DNA of 64,000 bases from Phycisphaerae bacterium (GTDB lineage: Bacteria; Planctomycetota; Phycisphaerae; UBA1845), in contig JAJDEB010000038.1 in the NCBI GenBank assembly GCA_029260015.1, positions 1-64,000 of the forward strand. Reading direction: 5' to 3'. Below, piece after piece: positions 44,904 to 53,093 of this stretch (within the stretch, counting starts at the first letter, position 1; every line of letters begins with the position of its first letter). The translations under genes and the position numbers were made by a program. The notes beneath the pieces are model-generated. The model searched no databases. It had not been told where the DNA came from and saw nothing but the letters and a program-made list of their open reading frames with translations.

Positions 44904-45905
44904 CTAACCGGCCTGAGTCACTGGAACCTGGTTGCTTTCGTCAGTTGGCTTCTGCGCCCGAGCCGCCCAAGTTGCCTGAGCGAGATGCAGGGCTGTACTC
45001 CAATCGGCATGGTGCCTGAGTGCTTTCCAAAATGCCGAGCGGGCTGAGCGATATTCACCACTCTTGAAATGGTCGAAAGCCATCTGCCGGAAACAATGAG
45101 CCAGCTTGCCTTGCAGTTTGCGTCGAGCATCCGATGCGGCGTCGGGATAGCGTTCGAGAATGCGCTGCATCGCTTGAACTTGTTGCCGCGTATTACGCTT
45201 CGGGCTGGTGAGGCTGAGGCTTCCTTGCGTTTGGTGCTGAATGGACAGCGGTTCACCGACATATCCGACACGACAGCGCGACGCAACATCGAGGAAGAAA
45301 AGCCACTCTTCAGAGTACTGCTGACCAGGAGGGAAACGTATTTCAGAACCAAGAACGCTCCTGCGAACCATCGCGGTGATCGGTGATATGACATAGCTAA
45401 CCACCATTCGATCAACCAGTCTCCGATCGCAAACATACTGACGCGGTGCGATCTCCTCCATTCGCACCGGGCCCTCCTCTTCCACCAATTCGTTAAACGC
45501 GCTGCGATGCAGTTTTCCCGAAACATCGATGCACGAAAAATCGCTGAATACCAAACCGAGTTCGGGCCGGCGACAGAATAATTCCAGCTGACGCAGTAGT
45601 TTGCTGGGGACGAATTCATCGTCGGCATCGAGAAATGCAATGTACTCACCGCTGGCGCGGGCGATTCCCGTATTGCGGGCGACACTGCTGCCACTTTGGG
45701 GCTGACGGTGATACTGCATTCGCTCGCCAAGTCGTAAGCGATGTTGCTGGATTGCGTTGTATGTGTTGTCCGTCGAACCGTCGTCGATGACGATGAGTTC
45801 CCACGACAGCGCACGTTGCGCCAGCACCGAAAGGATCGCGCGAGGAAGCGTCTTCGCCGAGTTAAACGTTGGGATAATGATGCTGACGAGCGGCGTTGAT
45901 GCCAT
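44904..45905 (-). CDS. Glycosyltransferase family 2
   Basis: This 333-residue GT-A enzyme has the opening TPLVSIIIPTFNSAKTLPRA and the motif LIVIDDGSTDNTYNAI, followed by ARNTGIARASGEYIAFLDADDEF, where DAD is the metal-binding DxD. No TM helix is visible. The ATG at 45905 (MASTPL) has GGGAAGA about 10 nt upstream; the open frame beyond it is not credible as protein. It is first in the three-gene operon and divergent from the methyltransferase at 46144. The 238-nt gap between them should hold both promoters. Confidence 0.92.
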   Translation of the reverse strand: MASTPLVSIIIPTFNSAKTLPRAILSVLAQRALSWELIVIDDGSTDNTYNAIQQHRLRLGERMQYHRQPQSGSSVARNTGIARASGEYIAFLDADDEFVPSKLLRQLELFCRRPELGLVFSDFSCIDVSGKLHRSAFNELVEEEGPVRMEEIAPRQYVCDRRLVDRMVVSYVISPITAMVRRSVLGSEIRFPPGQQYSEEWLFFLDVASRCRVGYVGEPLSIQHQTQGSLSLTSPKRNTRQQVQAMQRILERYPDAASDARRKLQGKLAHCFRQMAFDHFKSGEYRSARSAFWKALRHHADWSTALHLAQATWAARAQKPTDESNQVPVTQAG

Positions 45906-46143
45906 TTCTGATGATTCTTCCCGGGAGCCAGTTTCAGTTACAAAGGCGAACGATCGGGGCACGCCTCCCATTATTATCGGATGGTTTTCGGTCGAACTGA
46001 GGTCGAAATGACTGGCTTTGAGGCGGGTTGTTTGCCGCTATCAGTCTAGAACGACGATCCATTCTTCAGGACCGATCCGGGTCGTCCGATAAAGCCATTG
46101 AGGCGGATAGCGTGCATCCCGAACTTTCGGAGTCGCAGGATCG

Positions 46144-46953
46144 ATGACCGAGCAAGCCACCATTCAGATGAATCAACCACCCTCGCGTCATGACACTGGT
46201 ACGCGCGTTTGGGAGCGGGTCTGGAAACATGTTCCCGATGCGGAAAAAGACAATGCGGCGCTAACGCGGGAACGGGAAGGTCCGCGTTGGGCTTGTATTG
46301 TTGACGCAATCGAATCGACGTTCGGCGGACTTGAAGGCTTGCGTACCGTCGAGTTGGGTAGCGGACGAGCCGATCTTTCGGTCCTACTCGCCGAGCGCGG
46401 TGCCAAAGTGACGCTCGTCGATCAAAGTGACAAAGCCCTCGACCTGGCACGCGAACGTTTCGATCGGTTGGGTCTGCCGGCTGAGTACCGGGAGGGTGAT
46501 CTACTCAACCCAAGCCGGCTCATCGATGAACAGTTCGACGTGTCACTGTCGTATGGTGTGATTGAACATTTCAAGCACGACGCACGCACGCAAACGATTA
46601 AGACGCACCACGACGTGCTTCGTCCGGGCGGGTTGGCTGTCATCGGTGTTCCAAACTCCCGATGCCCGCAATATCGCGTTTGGAAAGCGTACCTCGAATT
46701 ACGCGGATGGTGGCCTTACGGAATGGAGATTCCCTACTCGCGCCGTGAATTGTTGCGGCGCGCGGAGGAAGTTGGTTTCGTCAAGAGTCGCGTTCCGTGC
46801 ACCGGATTCTGGCAGGCAATTGGCGATCAATGGGGGCGCAGCATCCTCGGACGTGGTCCGGACTGGAGCCAAAAGAAATCGATGTTGGATCCGTGGCTTG
46901 GATTCTCGCTTCTATTCTTGGGTTGGCGTGCAAACGAATCGAGTCGAGGCTGA
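46144..46953 (+). CDS. Class I SAM-dependent methyltransferase
   Basis: This 269-residue protein has SAM motif I TVELGSGRADLSVLLAERG, acidic VTLVDQSDKAL, and the FDVSLSYGVIEHF and VLRPGGLAVIGVPN blocks seen in UbiE/methyltransferase-11-type enzymes. The ATG at 46144 is followed by a second ATG eight codons later. It is 22 nt upstream of the sulfatase-like gene and likely co-transcribed with it. Within this cluster a role in glycan or lipid-linked sugar methylation is plausible but unproven. Confidence 0.87.
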   Translation: MTEQATIQMNQPPSRHDTGTRVWERVWKHVPDAEKDNAALTREREGPRWACIVDAIESTFGGLEGLRTVELGSGRADLSVLLAERGAKVTLVDQSDKALDLARERFDRLGLPAEYREGDLLNPSRLIDEQFDVSLSYGVIEHFKHDARTQTIKTHHDVLRPGGLAVIGVPNSRCPQYRVWKAYLELRGWWPYGMEIPYSRRELLRRAEEVGFVKSRVPCTGFWQAIGDQWGRSILGRGPDWSQKKSMLDPWLGFSLLFLGWRANESSRG

Positions 46954-46975
46954 TCCACGTGGGAGTGCCATAAAC

Positions 46976-48439
46976 ATGACACACAAAATATTATTGGGCA
47001 TTCTGGTCTCTGTGGCAGTGGTCGCTATGTACTTCAAGCCTGCACCAAGGGACAGCCAAGCGCGGCAGACATATCGAGAAGCGCATCTAAGCAAGTTGCA
47101 GGATTTCTTCAGCGAACCAGCGACCCAGGAAGCCAATGGCAACAGCGTGCTGTTGATTACGATTGACACGCTTCGCCCTGATAACCTGGGAATGTACGGA
47201 TACTCGCGCAATACCAGTCCCAAGATGGACGCCTTCGCTAAAAGCAGCACCGTGTTTTCGCGAGCCTATTCAACCGCCCCGCTGACCACTCCCAGCATTG
47301 TCAGCATGTTGACCGGATTCAATCCGAATCGTCACGGCGTGCGACTGCTCTGGCAACCGATTGACCGAGACACCATTACCGTCGTCGATTATTTGCACCG
47401 AGCCGGATACGAAACCGCAGCCGTCGTCTCGAATATCGTGCTGGGAAACGAAGCTTGCAAGCTGGGCGATCGCTTCAGTTTTTACGATGAAAACGTTGAC
47501 GAACCAGAAGCCCATCGGCCCGACATGCTCGAGCGATGCGCAAGGCGCACGACCGATGCTGCACTTGAGTGGCTTCAAAATCGACGCGAACCAGAACGGC
47601 CATTCTTCTTATGGGTACACTACATTGATCCGCACGGTCCCTATGACGCGCCATCAGATGCGCCGAAAGATTTCAGCCATGACGCGCCCGTCCCCGTCGA
47701 CATGGAACGGATTGCCGAATATGTACGCGAACCTGAGCTAAGCGACGCAGCCGAATATGTTGATCGGTACGATGAAGAAATCGCCTATACCGATCGCGAA
47801 GTGGGACGGTTACTCGCGAAGTTCGACGGCTTGAAGTTTGGTCAGCCGCCCCTGACGATCGTCACATCCGACCACGGCGAAAACATGATGGAAGGCCACA
47901 CTTACTTCTCGCACGGGTACGATGTCAATAATGCAGTGATTCACATCCCGCTCATCGTAAGGCATCCCTCCATCAAGGCCGGAATGTCTGACCGAATGAC
48001 TTCGATCACCGACATCACACCGACGATCTTGGAATTCGTCGGGCTACCCGTACCGCTACCGCTTGATGGTGTGACCGTAAGTCAATCGAGTCCGAGTCGA
48101 ACAATCTATGCCGAAGGATTGGACAGCAGCGGCAGCGGTGGATTGCATCGAACGCTGATCAGCGCGATGACCAAGACCGTCGTCCAGCACGGCAGATCCA
48201 ACGTTCCGCGAGACAATTGGCGGTTCGATCTGGCAAATGACCCGACGCAGCAAAACCCTCTACCGGTTTCGGATAGCGCAAGCGAATACGTTCAACTTTG
48301 CAACCTTATCCGCAGCGACCCTGACCCGGGCGGTAGACCCACACACCTCGCCAACGGGCAGCACAACCACGGACCTGTTGCTGGCAATACCGATGCCAAA
48401 ACGATGCGGGCACTTCGCAGCCTTGGCTACGTTGAGTGA
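46976..48439 (+). CDS. Membrane-anchored sulfatase-like (alkaline phosphatase superfamily) hydrolase
   Basis: This 487-residue protein has an N-terminal membrane anchor (residues 4-20). The alkaline phosphatase superfamily fold is recognised by LLITIDTLRPDNLGMYGY (Asp64), FFLWVHYIDPHGPY, TIVTSDHGENM and VNNAVIHIPLIV. The catalytic position reads LTTPSIVSMLTG: Thr104 replaces the Cys/Ser that becomes formylglycine in true sulfatases, and the following Arg is Ile. It is therefore more likely a phosphotransferase, phosphodiesterase or similar hydrolase using Thr. The open frame starts much earlier (46562), but that part overlaps the methyltransferase gene. The ATG at 46976 has GGGAG upstream. 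Confidence 0.85.
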   Translation: MTHKILLGILVSVAVVAMYFKPAPRDSQARQTYREAHLSKLQDFFSEPATQEANGNSVLLITIDTLRPDNLGMYGYSRNTSPKMDAFAKSSTVFSRAYSTAPLTTPSIVSMLTGFNPNRHGVRLLWQPIDRDTITVVDYLHRAGYETAAVVSNIVLGNEACKLGDRFSFYDENVDEPEAHRPDMLERCARRTTDAALEWLQNRREPERPFFLWVHYIDPHGPYDAPSDAPKDFSHDAPVPVDMERIAEYVREPELSDAAEYVDRYDEEIAYTDREVGRLLAKFDGLKFGQPPLTIVTSDHGENMMEGHTYFSHGYDVNNAVIHIPLIVRHPSIKAGMSDRMTSITDITPTILEFVGLPVPLPLDGVTVSQSSPSRTIYAEGLDSSGSGGLHRTLISAMTKTVVQHGRSNVPRDNWRFDLANDPTQQNPLPVSDSASEYVQLCNLIRSDPDPGGRPTHLANGQHNHGPVAGNTDAKTMRALRSLGYVE

Positions 48440-48448
48440 TCGGGCAGC

Positions 48449-49636
48449 TCAAAGCTCGATGACAATCGAACCGTCGGTGGAGTGCTGCATGAGTAAATCG
48501 TCGTCAACGTTAACACCTAAACCGTGTTCGCCAAGCTTCGGAATTTTGCCACCCCACGAAAACCGCACGCGCTTGCGGACGATGTCGTACGGACTGAGTA
48601 GCGGCCCGAAACTTCCTTCGGCGAACTTTACTCCCGGTGTCATTTGAATGAACCGGACGCCGGCTGCCGACAGCACGCTTGTCTCACCGACCATGCAACC
48701 CAACTGCACCTGGATATTTCGCCGCAATGCGAAACCCGCCAATTTGAGAGCGGCTAACAATCCGCCGCACTTGCTGATGCGAATGTTAAAACCGTTGGCA
48801 ACGCCCAACTCAAAGAGTCGCTCGGCGTCATCCATGCTCGATAGCGATTCATCGTGAAACACGGGAAGGTCTGTACGCTTCTTCAATTCAACGAGGTCGC
48901 GATCTTTTGATGGGTGAAGCGGCTGCTCAATTCCGGACAAGGGAAAGTGACGCCATCGATTCAAGGCATCTGCGGCCTGATCAAGATTCCAGGCACCGTT
49001 GGCATCGAGGCGCAATGTGGCTTTACCTCTTGAAAGCAACTTGCCCAAGACACGCATGGTCGATTCGATACGGGCATCGTCGTCAGCCATACCGACTTTG
49101 AGTTTGAAGTGACGAATACCTGCCCACTTGGAATAGCGAGCGGTTCGTGTGTTGGTGTCAATCGAATCCGACGCGAGCACCATGCTGAAACGACAGGACC
49201 TTGAACTTCCGGGCGATCCAAGTTTCGGATCACCGAGCCACCCGGTCACACCGTCCAGCGTCCGATCTTCACTTCGCAGCACCGCATCCAGCAGCGCCAA
49301 CTCGACACACGCCCGTGCGGCTGCACAATTTGATCCGTCCTCCGCAATCGCGGGCAGCGCATCGATCGCCTCCAGCGCATCGGGAAAACTGTCCGGTGAA
49401 AATGCCAGGAGTTCTTTCGCAAACTCGCCCTGAAGCAGTTCGAGAACGGTCGTGTTCGTTTCACCGGTCACATATTCGCGCGGCAAGGTTTCGCCATAAC
49501 CCACCGCCCCATTCATCAATTCGACAGCAACAACGATAGGTTCGCTGACGTCGCGCACAGATGTGGCGTGCGAAACCTTCCGCCCCAAGGGAAACGAAAG
49601 CGGATAGATCGTCATTCGCTTGACGGCTAGGGTCAT
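48449..49636 (-). CDS. Enolase-superfamily enzyme (muconate cycloisomerase / dipeptide epimerase type)
   Basis: This 395-residue protein has the muconate-lactonizing subgroup layout. The N-terminal capping domain includes VAVELMNGAVGYGETLPREYVTGE. In the barrel the catalytic KxK lies in HFKLKVG, the metal ligands in LRLDANGAW, GIEQPL and FHDESLSS, and the second catalytic Lys in RISKCGG. All five are present, so it should be active. Family members include o-succinylbenzoate synthase, muconate cycloisomerase and L-Ala-D/L-Glu epimerase; the sequence does not settle which. No menaquinone or peptide genes lie nearby. The ATG at 49636 (MTLAVKRM) is preferred to the longer open frame. Confidence 0.87.
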   Translation of the reverse strand: MTLAVKRMTIYPLSFPLGRKVSHATSVRDVSEPIVVAVELMNGAVGYGETLPREYVTGETNTTVLELLQGEFAKELLAFSPDSFPDALEAIDALPAIAEDGSNCAAARACVELALLDAVLRSEDRTLDGVTGWLGDPKLGSPGSSRSCRFSMVLASDSIDTNTRTARYSKWAGIRHFKLKVGMADDDARIESTMRVLGKLLSRGKATLRLDANGAWNLDQAADALNRWRHFPLSGIEQPLHPSKDRDLVELKKRTDLPVFHDESLSSMDDAERLFELGVANGFNIRISKCGGLLAALKLAGFALRRNIQVQLGCMVGETSVLSAAGVRFIQMTPGVKFAEGSFGPLLSPYDIVRKRVRFSWGGKIPKLGEHGLGVNVDDDLLMQHSTDGSIVIEL

Positions 49637-49697
49637 ATATATAATCGCAGGCAGTTTTCTGGTTGTTGAAAGTGCAGCGATCTGAAAGGTATCGCTG

Positions 49698-50606
49698 TTA
49701 TGGGGAAGACGCAATTGCTAACAGCATGAAGTCCACCAGGTCAACATCGCCGTCATCATCAAGGTCGCCGTCAATTCCTACGTCGCAGGTTGCGGCGGGC
49801 GGCTGATTGGGACCGTCCAGGCAGGGTTCAAACAAGGCGTAATCGTCTAGATCGACATCGCCATCACAATCAAGATCGCCGTGGGCGGCTGGCGCGTTCG
49901 ATTGCGCGAATAATTGTACGTCGTCAAAATCGACTTCGACACCGGGGTTCTCGGGAGTCTCCGCTTCGTTGAGATTGATCAGCCGAATCTCGAGATTCTC
50001 ACCGAGTTGATCATGCGTTGGACCGATGATCGCTTCGCAAGTGCTGAGACCGAATTCTCCATCGTCGAGAAGACCGGCCAACTCATTGTCGTCCTCTGCG
50101 ATGATCTCACCGCCGGCCAACAGCTGCACCTGGTATCCGGGGAAGCCTTCGAGATTGAATTCGCCGAATATATCGCAGGGTGGTGGACCGATTCCCGTCG
50201 CGATGTCGCCCACTTGAACCGACAACGTGTAAGTGGTGTTGGCCTGCAAAGTCGCGCTCAATTCTTGCCGAAAACCCGCCGCTCCCATTCCGGTCGATGT
50301 GAGCAGAAAGACAAGCGACGCATGATCGCCTTCCGGGGCGCCGCCGGGAAAAAACACCGACCCGACAGGCAAATTGATCCCACCCACCGAATTAGAGCCG
50401 CCATCCAGCACACCGTTGGTGTCAAACTCCAACCACCCGCCTACCGGCATCACCTCAAAACATCCGGGGCTGACCGGGTCATTTTCAAAACCGGGATTCA
50501 GAATCGCAATGGATTCGGCTTCGCAGGCGCAAACAGCAGATGTACATGCCAAACACACGAATCCAATCGCGCCCAATATGCCGACCGGCAGCTTCTGTCC
50601 AAACAT
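49698..50606 (-). CDS. Secreted protein with jelly-roll-type domain and C-terminal dockerin-like repeats
   Basis: This 302-residue protein has a signal peptide (LPVGILGAIGFVCLACTSAVCAC). A beta-rich domain follows, beginning ILNPGFENDPVSPGC and including AGFRQELSATLQANTTYTLSV, as in carbohydrate-binding-like or DUF642-type modules. Two dockerin-type EF-hand repeats close the protein: DLDCDGDVDLDDYALFEPCL and DGDLDDDGDVDLVDFMLLA. GGGGAG just upstream of the ATG at 50606 supports that start. Binding of a surface partner is inferred. The same dockerin type ends the two large hydrolases at 56951-64000. Confidence 0.82.
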   Translation of the reverse strand: MFGQKLPVGILGAIGFVCLACTSAVCACEAESIAILNPGFENDPVSPGCFEVMPVGGWLEFDTNGVLDGGSNSVGGINLPVGSVFFPGGAPEGDHASLVFLLTSTGMGAAGFRQELSATLQANTTYTLSVQVGDIATGIGPPPCDIFGEFNLEGFPGYQVQLLAGGEIIAEDDNELAGLLDDGEFGLSTCEAIIGPTHDQLGENLEIRLINLNEAETPENPGVEVDFDDVQLFAQSNAPAAHGDLDCDGDVDLDDYALFEPCLDGPNQPPAATCDVGIDGDLDDDGDVDLVDFMLLAIASSP

Positions 50607-50779
50607 GACTCCCCGTCCCCCTAATGACACTGCATCGCTTGCTGCTCAATTGCCCAACAAACACTCGATATCCACCAAGCACATGATACCGAACCCGCAA
50701 TTGTCTAAGCAAGCGAATCAGAAGGTTTGCGGATCGGGACCTGAACACTTCTCGGTAATTGCGATGCTAAGAGACGGAA

Positions 50780-50853
50780 CGCGCCAGGCAGGACTCGAAC
50801 CTGCGACCGCCGGATTAGAAATCCGGTGCTCTATCCAGCTGAGCTACTGGCGC
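50780..50853 (-). tRNA. tRNA-Arg (anticodon TCT)
   Basis: A full cloverleaf is visible on the minus strand. The acceptor stem GCGCCAG/CTGGCGC has a G discriminator. The D arm is AGCTCAGCTGGATAGAGC, the anticodon loop is TTTCTAA (anticodon TCT) within a CCGGA/TCCGG stem, and the T arm is GCAGGTTCGAGTCCTGC. The gene is 74 nt long and CCA is not encoded. It reads AGA codons. No integrase or attachment-site duplication was seen beside it. Confidence 0.95.
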
Positions 50854-51014
50854 TTCGGGCATGAACGCTTCAGCAGTGCGGATTTTAGGCACGCGGGACA
50901 AGATTGCAACGAGATAGGCTGCCGCGTTCTGGTGTGTCTTGGGGCAATTTGGGAAAAACCAAGCGTCACGAATTGCTTGCATAAATGAGGTCAATTTCAA
51001 CATCGCCATAGGCC

Positions 51015-51788
51015 TCAGACATTCTGCGACGATTGCGGATCCTGGTCCTTTGGCTGCGGAAGTTCCATCTTGTCGATCAACCATAGGTCGCCGAGGATCG
51101 GCCAAAACCTCGGCGGTAGTGCGGCGCGAATGATAAGCCGCGAAATTGAACGCCCCCACATGATTCCGATCCCACCACCGAGGATGAACAAGCCTGTCTG
51201 CACAGAAATGGTTTTGAATCCAAACGCAATCAAGTGTGGCGCTTCCAGTGCCCACAAGGAATTGATCACCGCTGCCGCCAAGAGAGAGATCACAAGAATC
51301 AGCATATAGTAACGTCTTCGTCGCCAGTGGTAGCAGAACGTCACCGCGCCTCCGCCCATGAGCATGCCGTTTACGAACGAAAGGAATCCCAAAAAAGCAA
51401 CAAAGGCGTACATCTCAAGCGTGACGTCCTTGAGTATCAAATTGGGCATTCCGGTGAAGTTGCGATTGTAATTGTACTTCGTCATCTCATCGAGGGTTCC
51501 ATACATGAGTAGCGTCTCTAGAAACCCCATCCACAGGATGACCAGCACCAAGCCAAGTACCCACGCAGCCACACCCAGGCGTCCCAACCTTCGCGCCCAC
51601 ATGCTTCCAATCGTCGTTGAATCGGATGCCGAGTGATGTCGGCCACACTCTGGGCAGCGACTGACCAAGATTTGCAAATCCGGATGCCGCATCACCGTTT
51701 GACGACGCAGATTGTACCCGCACTCGGTGCAGTAACGATCAGTTTCGATGAAGGAAACTGCTGGCCAGTTGTTTTGCGTTTCGGTCAT
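51015..51788 (-). CDS. Membrane protein with N-terminal zinc ribbon
   Basis: This 257-residue protein has a Cys4 zinc-ribbon-like head (YCTECGYNL at about 19-27 and SRCPECGRHH at about 43-52). About four transmembrane helices follow (VAAWVLGLVLVILWMGFL, FVAFLGFLSFVNGML, MLILVISLLAAAVINSLW, GLFILGGGIGIMWGRS) and a Pro/Gln-rich tail. Proteins with this head-plus-helices design are common in planctomycetes but have no assigned role. It lies between the tRNA gene and a broken FG-GAP gene, and no operon partner is evident. Confidence 0.72.
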   Translation of the reverse strand: MTETQNNWPAVSFIETDRYCTECGYNLRRQTVMRHPDLQILVSRCPECGRHHSASDSTTIGSMWARRLGRLGVAAWVLGLVLVILWMGFLETLLMYGTLDEMTKYNYNRNFTGMPNLILKDVTLEMYAFVAFLGFLSFVNGMLMGGGAVTFCYHWRRRRYYMLILVISLLAAAVINSLWALEAPHLIAFGFKTISVQTGLFILGGGIGIMWGRSISRLIIRAALPPRFWPILGDLWLIDKMELPQPKDQDPQSSQNV

Positions 51789-51797
51789 AGGGATGGG

Positions 51798-52148
51798 TTA
51801 GAATCGAACGCCGTCAGGAATATCCACGCCAGAATCATCGTCGGTTGCATAAACGTAGGCCGCGCCAGTCGCCCTGTTTCCACCCGCGTCGTCGCTGCGG
51901 GCACCCACAACAAGCGTGCCATCAGTCAATGCCATTGCAATTCCATATGAATCGAGCGCGAATGTCTCGCGCTGCGCCTCCAATCTGTCCATCACCATCC
52001 AAGTGCTGACTTGTTATTCGAAAAAGTGAACTTCCTGGTTGCTGCCTACAGTGATTTCCAGCAATCCATCTTCCAACACCAATGCCAAACCGAACAGACC
52101 GGCCAAGTGCAACCAACACATCAAGATGCCACCCATGACTTTGTTCAT
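51798..52148 (-). pseudogene. FG-GAP repeat protein remnant with in-frame stop
   Basis: From an ATG at 52148 with GGAGG 8 nt upstream, the frame encodes a signal-like helix (MNKVMGGILMCWLHLAGLFG) and stops at TAA 52014-52016 after 44 codons. In the same frame, sequence resumes as SYGIAMALTDGTLVVGARSDD, then GAAYVYATDDD, a clear FG-GAP repeat, ending at 51798. Only one repeat remains; intact proteins have many. The gene therefore appears truncated by deletion and by a nonsense codon. TAA is not a recoding codon, so readthrough is unlikely. It was probably once a secreted calcium-binding propeller protein. Confidence 0.7.
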
Positions 52149-52439
52149 GATTGAATCCTCCAATGAAGCGAAACGATCATAACCGACGCGGTATACTCAG
52201 GCGAGTTTACGACCGTGATCAAATTCATTGATTGGCTGATGCGCAATCAAGAGGGAAATGGGTTGGGGCTTTGTACGCGGAGCGTGGACGGTCGGTAGCG
52301 CGCAGACTCCCTTGGATTGTGTTGGCGATCTCAACCAAGGCAGAGGGATTGAATCCGACAATGATCGCACCATTGCTGATTCTGATACGGTGATTTGACG
52401 AAATGTGCTTTGGGTGGAAACGGCAAACTGGATTGAAAC

Positions 52440-52937
52440 TTAGGTATTCTCGGCGTCTGAACTGTCCAAGACCTGCTTAATATCAATCAGTATTTTCATC
52501 GAGCCTGCGACCTCACCTATCCCGAGGATATACGATTGGTCTGAAGCCCCTCCCATTGGCGGAGCAGGATTGATCTCTTCGCCATTGATGTCGAGAACTT
52601 CTGACACGCTGTCTACCACAACGCCTACTTCGCGCCCCACGTTGACGACGATGATGCAAGTTTCGTCCGTGTGCTCAGCTTCTTCGAGACCGAGCTTAAC
52701 TCGCAAATCGATGACCGGGATGATCGTGCCGCGCAGGCTGATGACACCCTTCATGTAGTCGAGCGAGCGCGGGACTGGTGTGATGTTCACCACACCATTG
52801 ATTTCGCTCACTTTGCGAATTTCGACGCCGTACTCCTGGTCAGCGAGTTTGAACGCCAGGTATTTTCCGCTGAGGTCACGGATATTGGCGTCGACTTCAG
52901 ATGACGTTTGAATGGGTTGCGTTGCTGATGCACTCAT
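52440..52937 (-). CDS. CheW-type chemotaxis coupling protein
   Basis: This 165-residue protein is almost entirely a CheW domain: YLAFKLADQEYGVEIRKVSEI, ITPVPRSLDYMKGVISLRGTIIPVIDLRVKLGL, CIIVVNVGREVGVVVDSVSEVL and a final ILIDIKQVL. CheW links chemoreceptors to the CheA kinase. The frame extends upstream to 52979, but the ATG at 52937 (MSASATQP), with AGAGG upstream, is a better start. It lies 157 nt downstream of a receptor gene on the same strand, separated by a large palindrome (53012-53048). No cheA is in the window. Confidence 0.93.
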   Translation of the reverse strand: MSASATQPIQTSSEVDANIRDLSGKYLAFKLADQEYGVEIRKVSEINGVVNITPVPRSLDYMKGVISLRGTIIPVIDLRVKLGLEEAEHTDETCIIVVNVGREVGVVVDSVSEVLDINGEEINPAPPMGGASDQSYILGIGEVAGSMKILIDIKQVLDSSDAENT

Positions 52938-53011
52938 CTTGCGGATACCTCTTCTTTGGGCGTGCAGACTTGCAAACAATTCATTTCGAGTTGCTCAGGC
53001 AATCAACCGTC

Positions 53012-53048
53012 CCCCGCGGGCACGCAAAATTTTGCAGAGCCCGCGGGG
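53012..53048. repeat. GC-rich palindrome between receptor and cheW genes
   Basis: CCCCGCGGGC (53012-53021) and GCCCGCGGGG (53039-53048) are a perfect 10-bp inverted repeat around 17 nt, with an AT palindrome (GCAAAATTTTGC) at its centre. There is no T-tract on either strand. It may limit read-through from the receptor gene or protect the upstream mRNA 3' end, setting different receptor and CheW levels. Confidence 0.65.
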
Positions 53049-53093
53049 CGACCGACGTTTCGTTGATGCCGACTGTTCATTTGGTCAACGCGT

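Noticed and set aside
52014..52016. In-frame stop in the FG-GAP remnant as another recoding event
   Set aside because: The codon is TAA, which is not used for selenocysteine or pyrrolysine, and the protein is otherwise truncated to a single repeat.
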